Shown here: in pieces, positions 6,312 to 12,735 of the stretch
Position numbering within the stretch: the stretch's first letter is position 1
How the letters are laid out: every line of letters starts with the position of its first letter
Origin: an uncultured delta proteobacterium
Lineage (GTDB): Bacteria > RBG-13-61-14 > DRUE01
Reading direction: 5' to 3'
DNA: 12,795 bases
NCBI GenBank assembly: GCA_903930515.1
Contig: CAIYYW010000198.1
Span: 1 to 12,795 of the forward strand
Position numbers and translations under genes: made by a program
Notes under the pieces: model-generated
The model's input: only the letters and a program-made list of their open reading frames with translations
Database searches by the model: none
Told to the model about the DNA's origin: nothing

Positions 6312-6326
6312 CCAACCCGCCCTTTT
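6294..6326 (-). terminator. Rho-independent terminator after the short-chain dehydrogenase
   Basis: AAAAGGGCGAGTTG (6294-6307) and CAACCCGCCCTTTT (6313-6326) form a 14 bp stem with one mismatch in the DNA arms, a G-U pair in the minus-strand RNA. The loop is five bases. Read on the minus strand it ends in seven T, 28 bases after the dehydrogenase stop. Confidence 0.85.
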
Positions 6327-6353
6327 CAAACCGAACCGGCTAACTGCTCCGGT

Positions 6354-7265
6354 TCAGGGTTTAACTTTCTTGTCCTCAGGCATCGGCGTTCCCGGCATAT
6401 ATCCCCAGTTGACCTTGTCAATTACGGTCTTGATCTCGCCGGCTTTGGTCGCGAGGTCCGCGGGAGTCCAACTGGCTCCGCCAGCCTTCCATTCCATGGC
6501 CGGACGGGGCAGGCGATAGAGTTGCACGAACGGCCCGAATACTCCGAACACCTGTCCGGTAATGGCCTTGGCCGCGTCGGAAAGCAGGAACACCACCAGG
6601 GGGGCGATATGCTCGGCCTTGTAGGCCTTGAGCATTTCCGCGATTTTGAGGTCGGAGGTCATCCGGGTATAGGCCATCGGAGCGATCGCGTTGACCCGGA
6701 CATTGGACCGGCTCATTTCCAGGGCCAACACGCTGTTCAGGCCCACGATCCCGAGCTTGGCCGCGCCGTAATTGGCCTGGCCCGCGTTCCCGAGCAAGCC
6801 GGAGGTGGAGGTGGTATTAACAATCGCGCCACCCTGGTCCTTGTGCTCGCGGAAATAACGACCAGCCGCCCGCGCGGTCATAAAATGTCCGCGCATATGA
6901 ACCTTGATCACCGAGTCCCATTCCGCATTCTCCATATTGAAGCTCATCTTGTCACGAAGGATCCCGGCGTTGTTGACCAGGCCGTCAAACCGTCCCCATT
7001 TGTCAACCCCAGCCTTGATCAGGCTCTCTCCGCCAGCCTCTTCCGAGATGTCCTGGTAGTGACCGACCGCGTCTCCGCCCATCTTTTTAATCTCTTCCAC
7101 CACCACATCCGCAACCTTGTTGTCATTGCCCGCGCCGTCCCGCGATCCGCCCAGGTCATTGATCACGACCCTGGCGCCTTCCTTCACGCAAAGCAGAGCC
7201 TCTTCCTTGCCGATCCCAGCTCCCGATCCGGTCACCGCGATTACTTTTCCATCAAGTAGTCCCAT
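6354..7265 (-). CDS. Short-chain dehydrogenase, (R)-3-hydroxyacyl-CoA dehydrogenase-like (MFE-2 N-terminal type)
   Basis: 303 residues, cytoplasmic. Rossmann motif TGSGAGIG at 12-19; D37 in VVINDLGG at the end of the second strand favours NAD+ over NADP+; NNAG at 98-101; catalytic S153, Y166 and K170 in QANYGAAK. The segment VIKVHMRGHF has histidine-methionine where classical SDRs have an asparagine. The same V-H-x-R-G is found in the dehydrogenase part of peroxisomal multifunctional enzyme 2 (HSD17B4), as are the NDLGG and GNAGQANYGAAKLG stretches. That domain oxidises (R)-3-hydroxyacyl-CoA to 3-ketoacyl-CoA. Here it stands alone, without the fused hydratase and SCP2 domains. A tail after the SDR core (about 250-303) resembles the MFE-2 linker region. 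AGGAGG seven bases before the ATG at 7265 sets the start; a TTG two codons earlier is only one base from the ribosome site and is rejected. Supplying a thiolase substrate fits the window. Confidence 0.85.
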   Translation of the reverse strand: MGLLDGKVIAVTGSGAGIGKEEALLCVKEGARVVINDLGGSRDGAGNDNKVADVVVEEIKKMGGDAVGHYQDISEEAGGESLIKAGVDKWGRFDGLVNNAGILRDKMSFNMENAEWDSVIKVHMRGHFMTARAAGRYFREHKDQGGAIVNTTSTSGLLGNAGQANYGAAKLGIVGLNSVLALEMSRSNVRVNAIAPMAYTRMTSDLKIAEMLKAYKAEHIAPLVVFLLSDAAKAITGQVFGVFGPFVQLYRLPRPAMEWKAGGASWTPADLATKAGEIKTVIDKVNWGYMPGTPMPEDKKVKP

Positions 7266-7272
7266 AGCCAAT

Positions 7273-7278
7273 CCTCCT
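7273..7278 (-). promoter_or_regulatory. Ribosome binding site that fixes the dehydrogenase start
   Basis: AGGAGG on the minus strand, seven bases before the ATG at 7265. The alternative TTG start at 7271 would be only one base from it, too close for initiation. Confidence 0.8.
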
Positions 7279-7295
7279 TTTTAAATTTTTTTTAA

Positions 7296-7326
7296 CTTAA
7301 AATCCCCTCGGTGATTGCGCTGTCAA
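7296..7326 (-). promoter_or_regulatory. Candidate promoter for the short-chain dehydrogenase
   Basis: On the minus strand a perfect -35 TTGACA lies at 7326-7321. The -10 is poor: TTTTAA with an 18-base spacer or TTTAAG with 19. The leader is extremely A/T-rich before the AGGAGG. Confidence 0.35.
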
Positions 7327-7430
7327 TTTAGCCAAATCCCGGCTCATTGTCAAGAATATTTCGCCCTCTTTTTCCAGACCCGGCTCCTCCAATCCCTGGA
7401 AAGGCCTTGAAAAGAAACCCTGTATTATTC

Positions 7431-7459
7431 TTGCGTTTTTTCCGGGAAAGTGGTATCAG
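7431..7459 (+). promoter_or_regulatory. Candidate extended -10 promoter for the CoA transferase
   Basis: TTGCGT (7431-7436, weak -35) is followed after 17 bases by TATCAG (7454-7459, 4 of 6), preceded by TGG, which fits the TGn extended -10 element. Transcription would begin near 7466, inside the palindrome at 7463-7482. Confidence 0.35.
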
Positions 7460-7462
7460 GGT

Positions 7463-7482
7463 CCTGAAATTATTATTTCAGG
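7463..7482 (+). promoter_or_regulatory. Perfect palindrome overlapping the CoA transferase ribosome site
   Basis: CCTGAAAT (7463-7470) and ATTTCAGG (7475-7482) are exact reverse complements with a four-base TATT centre. The right arm runs into the Shine-Dalgarno AGGAGG (7480-7485), four bases before the ATG at 7490. It could be a repressor operator at +1 or an RNA hairpin that partly hides the ribosome site. Confidence 0.55.
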
Positions 7483-7489
7483 AGGAAAA

Positions 7490-8701
7490 ATGAAGCAGAT
7501 ACTGGACGGGGTCAAGGTCCTGGATTTGTCGCAATTTTTGAGCGGGCCGAGGTGCACGGAGATGCTGGCGGATTTCGGAGCGGAGGTGGTTAAGCTGGAG
7601 CCGCCTTTGGGGGAAGGGATGCGCTGGCTGATGTCGCCGGTGCCGGGATTGGACCGGTCAATGTCAAATTGGCATCGGAGCAAGAAGGGGATCACCTTGG
7701 AAATCCGGAATCCCAAGGGCAGGGAATTGTTTTTAAAGCTGGTGAAACATTTTGATGTGTTGGTGGAAAACCTGGCTCCGGGCGCAATGGAAAAGGCCGG
7801 GCTGTCATACGCGGAATTGGCCAAGATTCATCCCCGGCTGATCTTTTGTTCCATCTCCGGGTTCGGACGCACCGGCCCGAATTCGGAGCGGGTGGCGTTT
7901 GACATTATCGCCCAGGCCACCAGCGGCATCCTCTGGTCGCTGGGGATTCCGGACCGGGTGCATTCGGTTTTCATCGGCGACCTGGTGAGCGGGGCGTATG
8001 CGGCGTACGCGGTCCTGCTGGCGATGCTGGACCGGATCCGGACCGGGCAGGGCCAGTTGATTGATGTCTCAATGCAGGATGTGCTCTATTTCCATAATTA
8101 CCGGGCGATGCAGCTCAGGAGCGTAGCCGAGGTGGAGGCGACCTTGCACGAGGCCGTGGGCGGGACCTTTGACGATTTCTTCTCCGGAGACAAGAAGAAG
8201 AGCGTTCCGTTCTGGAGCATCTACCAGGCGCAGGGCGGTAATATCGCGGTGGTGTTCCTGACTGACGCGCAATGGAAAAAGGTGTGCAAGATCATCGGCA
8301 AGCCGGAGCTGGCCGACGACCCCCGGTTCTCGAATGTAATTTTACGGACCAAGAACCGCGAGGACTACCGGCAATATATTATTGACTGGGTCAGCCGGCA
8401 TAAGCTGGATCAGGTTGAGAAGATTTTGGTCGAGAACCGGATTCCCTGCGGACGGGTGGCCAAGACCGAGGAGGTCAACCTGGACCCGCATCTAAAGGAG
8501 CGGGAAATGCTTTCCTGGTGCGAGGATCCGGTTTACGGGAAAGTGCCGACCCCGGGGATTCCGATCAAGATGAGCCAGACCCCGGGCGAGATCAAACGGA
8601 GCGCGCCCCGCCTGGGCGAGCATAACCTGGAGGTTTACGGAAAATATCTGGGCCTGACTGAAAAGGATTTGGCGGAGTTGAAGAAAGAGGGCGTGATCTA
8701 G
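7490..8701 (+). CDS. Family III CoA transferase (CaiB/BaiF)
   Basis: 403 residues, usual family length, cytoplasmic. The opening LDGVKVLDLSQFLSGPRCTEMLADFGAEVVKLEPP is the family signature. The CoA-binding region continues with R-S-K-K-G-I-T-L and a D-V-L-V-E-N-L-A-P-G-A-M-E-K stretch. The catalytic aspartate, which forms the acyl-enzyme anhydride, is D164 in FIGDLVSGAYAAYAVLLAML. The position that is histidine in alpha-methylacyl-CoA racemases is F137 (VAFDIIAQATSG), arguing for transferase rather than racemase chemistry. The glycine loop is AQGGN. These enzymes move CoA from one acyl-CoA to a free carboxylic acid, activating it without ATP. The acid pair cannot be told; oxalate/formate, carnitine, benzylsuccinate and bile acid types all share these features. 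The gene diverges from the dehydrogenase and stands alone. Its stop codon overlaps the tatC stop on the other strand. Confidence 0.9.
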   Translation: MKQILDGVKVLDLSQFLSGPRCTEMLADFGAEVVKLEPPLGEGMRWLMSPVPGLDRSMSNWHRSKKGITLEIRNPKGRELFLKLVKHFDVLVENLAPGAMEKAGLSYAELAKIHPRLIFCSISGFGRTGPNSERVAFDIIAQATSGILWSLGIPDRVHSVFIGDLVSGAYAAYAVLLAMLDRIRTGQGQLIDVSMQDVLYFHNYRAMQLRSVAEVEATLHEAVGGTFDDFFSGDKKKSVPFWSIYQAQGGNIAVVFLTDAQWKKVCKIIGKPELADDPRFSNVILRTKNREDYRQYIIDWVSRHKLDQVEKILVENRIPCGRVAKTEEVNLDPHLKEREMLSWCEDPVYGKVPTPGIPIKMSQTPGEIKRSAPRLGEHNLEVYGKYLGLTEKDLAELKKEGVI

Positions 8702-9483
8702 CCGGCCGGTTCCTGCTCGGAATCCCGGGGCTTGAAAATCCAGACCAGGATGGCGCTGATCTCATAGAGGAACCAGAGCGGGAAGGCCAGGAGCAACTGG
8801 CTGATCACATCCGGGCCGGGCGTGAGGGCCGCGGCCAGGACGAAGATGACGATCACGGCGTATTTTCGGTTGCGATGAAAAAATCCCGGGCCGATCAAAC
8901 CGATCCGGCCCAGGAACACCGCGACCAGCGGGAACTCAAACACCAGCCCGAAGGCGAGCAGGACCCGGGTGGCGAAGGAGAAATAATCGCTGAGCCGGGG
9001 ATTGAACTGGACATCGCTGAAGGTGAACTGGGCGAAATACCGGAATCCGAACGGAAAGATCACGAAATACCCGAACGCGGCCCCGCCTACGAACAGGAGG
9101 GTGGAAAAAAAGATGAACGGAAAAATAAATTTCTTCTCCTTCTTGTAGAGCGCGGGCGCGATGAATTTCCAGAGCTGGTAAAAAATCACCGGAGACGCGG
9201 CGAAGATCGCGGCCAGGAAGGAGAGTTTGAGGTCAAAGATGAACCCTTCCGCCGGGGAGGTGAACTGGAACGCACCTTTGCCGGCAATGGCCTTTTGCAT
9301 GGGCAATTTGAAATACTTGACCAGGGGCTTGTCAAATAAGCCGAAGATCACGCAAAATACCGCCACCACCGTCACCAGGGTGATCAGGATTCTCTTGCGC
9401 AACTCCTCCAGATGCTCGATGAAAGTCATCTCGCCTCCCAGAGCGTTCTTTTTAATTCTCTTCTTCTCTTCCTGGTCCGCCAT
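8698..9483 (-). CDS. tatC: Twin-arginine translocase subunit TatC
   Basis: 261 residues, inner-membrane protein with six membrane helices. TatC is the receptor that recognises the twin-arginine signal peptide of folded, often cofactor-bearing proteins. Hallmarks: HLEELRKR at 24-31 before helix 1, FIAPALYKKEKK with E116 after helix 2, E183 in VFEFPLVAVF, and TPGPDVISQ at 221-229 with D225 before the last helices. Two starts are possible. ATG at 9483 overlaps tatB by 32 bases and has a GAGG nine bases upstream. ATG at 9429 (MTFIEHLEELRKR) has a GGGAGG only four bases away and would remove 18 charged residues. I give the longer form, with little preference. It is the last gene of the five-gene operon, and its stop shares a CTAG with the converging CoA transferase; no terminator is visible between them. 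Confidence 0.93.
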   Translation of the reverse strand: MADQEEKKRIKKNALGGEMTFIEHLEELRKRILITLVTVVAVFCVIFGLFDKPLVKYFKLPMQKAIAGKGAFQFTSPAEGFIFDLKLSFLAAIFAASPVIFYQLWKFIAPALYKKEKKFIFPFIFFSTLLFVGGAAFGYFVIFPFGFRYFAQFTFSDVQFNPRLSDYFSFATRVLLAFGLVFEFPLVAVFLGRIGLIGPGFFHRNRKYAVIVIFVLAAALTPGPDVISQLLLAFPLWFLYEISAILVWIFKPRDSEQEPAG

Positions 9484-9856
9484 CCGGCTTTGCCTCTTCC
9501 GGAATCCCTTCCGCCGCCGCGGTTGGTTTTGTTTCCGGTGTCTCTTCCATCGCCTCTCCCGATTTTTCTTCCGGCTTTTCTTCCGGCCCCGCTTCCAGCC
9601 TCTTCAATTCCTCAATTTCCTTTTCCATCTGCCTTTGCACCAGCAGAGGAACATCGGAAATCTCCCGCAAGGATTCCCGGATATCATTCATCTCCGCGTC
9701 CGCGCCGATTTCCTTTTTTACCTCCTCCGCGGTTTTCTTGATCTCCGCCATCAATCTCCCCACAATCTTCAGCACCTCCGGCAATCGCTTAGGCCCCAGC
9801 ACAAGCAGCGCCACCAGGATGATGACTAAAAGTTCTGAGGATCCAATTCCAAACAT
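9452..9856 (-). CDS. tatB: Sec-independent translocase protein TatB
   Basis: 134 residues. One N-terminal membrane helix, MFGIGSSELLVIILVALLVLG, is followed by the hinge GPKRLPEVLKIVGRLMAEIKK and a charged amphipathic helix. The rest is an acidic, glutamate- and proline-rich tail (about 85-134), probably disordered. E8 in the helix and the L-G-P-x-R-L-P-E hinge favour TatB over TatA, which usually has F-G-x-K-K-L-P. At 134 residues it is longer than most TatA. TatB partners TatC in the receptor complex that binds twin-arginine signals. The ATG lies one base after the apbE stop, with AGAGG inside the end of apbE, so translation is coupled; the end overlaps tatC. No separate tatA is in the window, so either this protein also serves as TatA or tatA lies elsewhere. 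Confidence 0.88.
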   Translation of the reverse strand: MFGIGSSELLVIILVALLVLGPKRLPEVLKIVGRLMAEIKKTAEEVKKEIGADAEMNDIRESLREISDVPLLVQRQMEKEIEELKRLEAGPEEKPEEKSGEAMEETPETKPTAAAEGIPEEAKPDGGPGREEEN

Positions 9857-9857
9857 C

Positions 9858-10880
9858 TCAATCCTCTCGCGGGGCGGCCTGACCCCAAGTCATGTTTTCG
9901 TAAAACCATTCAGTGGCGCCGAAATCTCCGGAAGGCTCCAGGAATAGCGCCTCCAGGTCGGGCCGGGATTGAAGGAGCTTAAGCCCGGCTTCCCTGCCCA
10001 GCACGAACAAGGCGGTGGCCCAGGCGTCCGCGATCAGGCCGGTATCGGCTTTCACGCTCACGCTCGCTTCCCTTTGAACCGGGTATCCGGTCCGGGGGTC
10101 AATGATGTGGGAATATCGGACGCCGTTGAAGATATAGAACCGCTCGTAGTCTCCGCTGGTGGCGATGGCTCCCCGTTTGAGATAAACCTTGCCGATGATT
10201 TTTTCGCGGTAGCGCGGGTGCTGGATTCCGATGGCGATTCCCTTTCCCGTAACGCCGAAAACCGTCAGGTCCCCTCCGGCGTTCACCAGTCCGGATTTGA
10301 CTCCGTTTTCCTTCAAGACCCCGGCGGCCCGGTCCGCGGCATATCCCTTGGCGATCCCTCCCAAGTCAATGCCCATTCCGGGTTCGGGCAGGAAAACGGT
10401 CTGGTGGTCTTGATCCAAAACAATTTTCCCACACCCGACCAGTTTCAGTTTTTCCTTTACCTCCGCGTCTCCGGGCGGGCTGGGATTGGCGTCTCCGATT
10501 TTCCAGACCGATAGCATGGGCAGGATGGTGGGGTCAAAGGCTCCCTGACTTTCCCGGCAGACCTGGAGCGATTTTTCCAGCAGCATCATCATCTCGTCAT
10601 CAACCTTGACCGGGCTGATCCCGGCTTGGCGGTTGATCCGGCTCAGCATGGAATCAGGCCGGTATTTGCTCAGCTTGAAATCCAGCCGTTCTATTTCCCC
10701 GAACCCTTTTGATGCCGCCTGCTCCAGTTGTTTATCGTCCGCTCCCCGGGCGATGATCTCCACCTGGGTCCCCATCAAGAATTGGACCCGCTTGATTTCC
10801 CGGTCCGGTTGAGGGCAGGCGGAGAGCAATCCCGCCAGGGACAGGCTCAGCAAGAAGATGGGTATGCGGAAATATTTCAT
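9858..10880 (-). CDS. apbE: FAD:protein FMN transferase (ApbE), lipoprotein
   Basis: 340 residues. The signal peptide ends in a good lipobox L-S-A-C with C22 as the lipid attachment site, so the enzyme is held on the outer face of a membrane. ApbE moves FMN from FAD onto a threonine of exported target proteins such as RnfG, NqrC and FMN-binding-domain reductases. Motifs in order: R-V-Q-F-L-M-G-T near the start, GAFDPTI at 113-119, DLGGIAKGYAAD at 172-183, NAGGD at 200-204, ATSGDYERF at 240-248, HIIDPRTGYP at 258-267, and DAWATALFVLG at 285-295 with the Mg-binding D285. All key elements are intact, so it should be active. Its ATG overlaps the stop of the SUMF1-like gene (ATGA), and tatB starts one base after its stop. 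No flavinylation substrate is encoded in the window. Confidence 0.93.
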   Translation of the reverse strand: MKYFRIPIFLLSLSLAGLLSACPQPDREIKRVQFLMGTQVEIIARGADDKQLEQAASKGFGEIERLDFKLSKYRPDSMLSRINRQAGISPVKVDDEMMMLLEKSLQVCRESQGAFDPTILPMLSVWKIGDANPSPPGDAEVKEKLKLVGCGKIVLDQDHQTVFLPEPGMGIDLGGIAKGYAADRAAGVLKENGVKSGLVNAGGDLTVFGVTGKGIAIGIQHPRYREKIIGKVYLKRGAIATSGDYERFYIFNGVRYSHIIDPRTGYPVQREASVSVKADTGLIADAWATALFVLGREAGLKLLQSRPDLEALFLEPSGDFGATEWFYENMTWGQAAPRED

Positions 10881-11692
10881 CGGGCCGAACCGAGTTTCAC
10901 CTTCTCGGACGAGAGCGCGCAGCGGAAGCCGTTATATTCGCTTCGGTCATCCGGGGGCAGAGGGTTCCGGGCTGAGGACAGGAGCAGGAATATTGAATAG
11001 AAATAGGCGCCTCCCCGGGTCACTTTCATCTTGCCGGTTTGGTCAAAAGTTTTATCCGATCCCGGATACGATTTATACCAGTCGTCGGTCCATTCCCAGA
11101 CATTCCCGGCCAGGTCCATAATCCCATAGGGGCTGGCGCCTTTGGGAAAACTCCCGACCGGAACCGTATCCTCATACGGGCTGGTCCGGTTGTTGCTCAA
11201 ATGCTGGTCCCAGCCGTTCCCCCACGGATATGTCCGGCCGTCGGTTCCCCGCGCCGCCTTTTCCCATTCCGCCTCCGTGGGCAGCCTTTTCCCCACCCAT
11301 TTGCAATAGACCTCCGCGTCGTTCCAACTCATATTGACCACCGGATGGTTTTCCCTGCCCGCGGGAATCTGGCCCGCGCGCAATAAATACGGAAGCTGAT
11401 ACTCGGTTTGCCGGCAAAAATTTAAATACTGCCGGTTGGTCACTTCAAACTTGTCCAGGTAATAATCCGGCAGGTTTGCCTTGCGCCGTGGTTTTTCATT
11501 GTCGGCAATATAGTCAATGCTGGACCCTTTGTCCGAGCCCATCCAGAATTCCCCGGCCGGAACCAGGGTCATGATGGAGCCGTCCTTGATCCAGCGGGTC
11601 TCGCTCAGCCGCGTTTGTTGCTGGGAAAGCGCGGAAGCCGAACTCAACCCTAGGGTCAATAATACCATTGCTGAAATTCTTGCCCGGTTCAT
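10877..11692 (-). CDS. Exported SUMF1/FGE-like protein lacking the catalytic cysteines
   Basis: 271 residues with a Sec signal peptide (1 to about 22, ending SASA-LS). The remainder is a formylglycine-generating-enzyme (sulfatase-modifying factor) domain: LVPAGEFWMGS near 43-53, Y-Y-L-D-K-F-E-V-T-N-R-Q-Y, PVVNMSWNDAEVYCKWVGKRLPTEAEWEKAARG around 117-149, TYPWGNGWD, YGIMDLAGNVWEWTDDW at 189-205, RGGAYF, and GFRCAL at 255-260. True FGEs carry two cysteines in the R-C-A-A-R region shortly before the G-F-R-C-A end (C336 and C341 in human SUMF1). Here that stretch reads SIFLLLSSARNP, so the positions (roughly 234 and 239) are not cysteine. It is therefore unlikely to make formylglycine. Such FGE-like folds also occur as binding or structural modules. 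ATGA overlaps join it to both the TPR gene and apbE. Confidence 0.85.
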   Translation of the reverse strand: MNRARISAMVLLTLGLSSASALSQQQTRLSETRWIKDGSIMTLVPAGEFWMGSDKGSSIDYIADNEKPRRKANLPDYYLDKFEVTNRQYLNFCRQTEYQLPYLLRAGQIPAGRENHPVVNMSWNDAEVYCKWVGKRLPTEAEWEKAARGTDGRTYPWGNGWDQHLSNNRTSPYEDTVPVGSFPKGASPYGIMDLAGNVWEWTDDWYKSYPGSDKTFDQTGKMKVTRGGAYFYSIFLLLSSARNPLPPDDRSEYNGFRCALSSEKVKLGSAR

Positions 11693-12699
11693 TTCTGGAT
11701 CTTTTTCTTAAGCTCTTCCGGATGATAGCCCAGTTGCAGGCTCCGGTTATATTCTTCCCGCGCCTTTTGCCGGTCGCCCAGGCGCGCGTAGCAAAGCCCG
11801 AGATAGTAATGGCCGGTGCCGCTGTCGGGCTTGAGTTCAAGATATCTCTGAAGGTGCTTAAGCGCGAGCTGGTTCTGGTTGAGGGAAAGGAAAAGCTGGC
11901 CCAGGTTATAATGAGCCTCGGGCTGGAGCGGGTCGGTCGCCAGCGCCTCCTGATATTCTTCAATCGCCCGCTCAACATTATTCCCGATCAAATAGATATT
12001 GCCCAAATCCAGGTGAGCGTCCACGAATCCCGGACTCAGCGCGGTCTCAATCAAAAACGCCGCCTTCGCGTCCTCCATCCGGTTCGCCGCCAGGAGCGCG
12101 ACCCCCAGGTGGAAATAAAAATGGTAGGTTCCGGGATCCTCCGTGCGCAGGATCGCCTCGCGGTAGAGCTTGACCGCTTCTTCCGGCTGGTGGATCTCCA
12201 GATAGCATCCGGCCAAATTGTTATAGGAGATGAAATAATCCGGGTTGAGGGCAATGGCTTTTTTGTATTCAACGATCGCTTCTTGAGCCCGCTCCTGGCG
12301 CTGGTAAAGGGTGCCCAGCTTGTGATGCAACTGGGGATCGTCGGGCTTCAGCTCCAGGGCCTTTTTATAATACGCCTCGGCCTGGTCCCAGTTGCCCTCC
12401 CCTTTCCATTCGCAGCATACCCCGGCGACATAAAGGTAATCCGGATTCTTCGGCTCCAACTCAATCGCCTTGCCCAGCGCCGAAATCCCCTCGTCATTTT
12501 TTTTCATCTGGCAGAGCGTAAGCCCCTTCCCGTACCAGGCCGTCGCCAGCGCCGGATTTTCCTTGAGTGCCGCCTCATAATAACCGAGCGCCATCGGCCA
12601 GTTCCGCAGCTTCATAAACTCCTCTCCCATCCGCGCCATATTCTCCCCCGCGGCCTGGATCAGGAGCAGGCTGAAAATTACCAGCAGCAGCTTCTTCAT
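11689..12699 (-). CDS. Exported TPR-repeat protein
   Basis: 336 residues from the ATG at 12699. Residues 1-18 (MKKLLLVIFSLLLIQAAG) form a Sec signal peptide. The rest is filled by about nine tetratricopeptide repeats from residue 24 to near the end. Clear units include ALGYYEAALKENP, AEAYYKKALELKP, AIVEYKKAIALNPDY, AIEEYQEALATDP and ALKHLQRYLELKPDS. TPR proteins are scaffolds for protein-protein contacts; nothing here points to a specific partner. The ATG at 12699 is chosen because it opens directly on the signal peptide. A TTG at 12735 would add 12 residues and lies inside the candidate -35 box. No good Shine-Dalgarno precedes the ATG, and the promoter would give almost no leader. It is the first gene of the operon, and its TGA overlaps the next ATG. 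Confidence 0.85.
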   Translation of the reverse strand: MKKLLLVIFSLLLIQAAGENMARMGEEFMKLRNWPMALGYYEAALKENPALATAWYGKGLTLCQMKKNDEGISALGKAIELEPKNPDYLYVAGVCCEWKGEGNWDQAEAYYKKALELKPDDPQLHHKLGTLYQRQERAQEAIVEYKKAIALNPDYFISYNNLAGCYLEIHQPEEAVKLYREAILRTEDPGTYHFYFHLGVALLAANRMEDAKAAFLIETALSPGFVDAHLDLGNIYLIGNNVERAIEEYQEALATDPLQPEAHYNLGQLFLSLNQNQLALKHLQRYLELKPDSGTGHYYLGLCYARLGDRQKAREEYNRSLQLGYHPEELKKKIQK

Positions 12700-12706
12700 C
12701 AAGCTT

Positions 12707-12735
12707 AAGATAAATCTTCCCGCTCGGTTTGGCAA
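12707..12735 (-). promoter_or_regulatory. Candidate promoter of the TPR-SUMF-apbE-tatBC operon
   Basis: On the minus strand TTGCCA (12735-12730, 5 of 6) and TATCTT (12712-12707, 4 of 6) are 17 bases apart. The expected start near 12700 practically coincides with the ATG at 12699, suggesting a leaderless mRNA. The remaining 60 bases to the window edge show nothing else. Confidence 0.35.

Noticed and set aside
7490-8701. Alpha-methylacyl-CoA racemase
   Set aside because: The racemase histidine is F137 here; the conserved aspartate D164 alone fits a CoA transferase.
2847-8701. A complete oxalate degradation system
   Set aside because: No oxalyl-CoA decarboxylase is present, the CoA transferase lies on the other strand in its own transcript, and OFA transporters have varied substrates.
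10877-11692. A working formylglycine-generating enzyme that activates sulfatases
   Set aside because: The two catalytic cysteines are absent and no sulfatase is encoded nearby.
11668-12708. A 346-codon open frame on the + strand
   Set aside because: It is antisense to the TPR gene; the repeats on the opposite strand produce the long open frame, and no ribosome binding site or known domain is seen.
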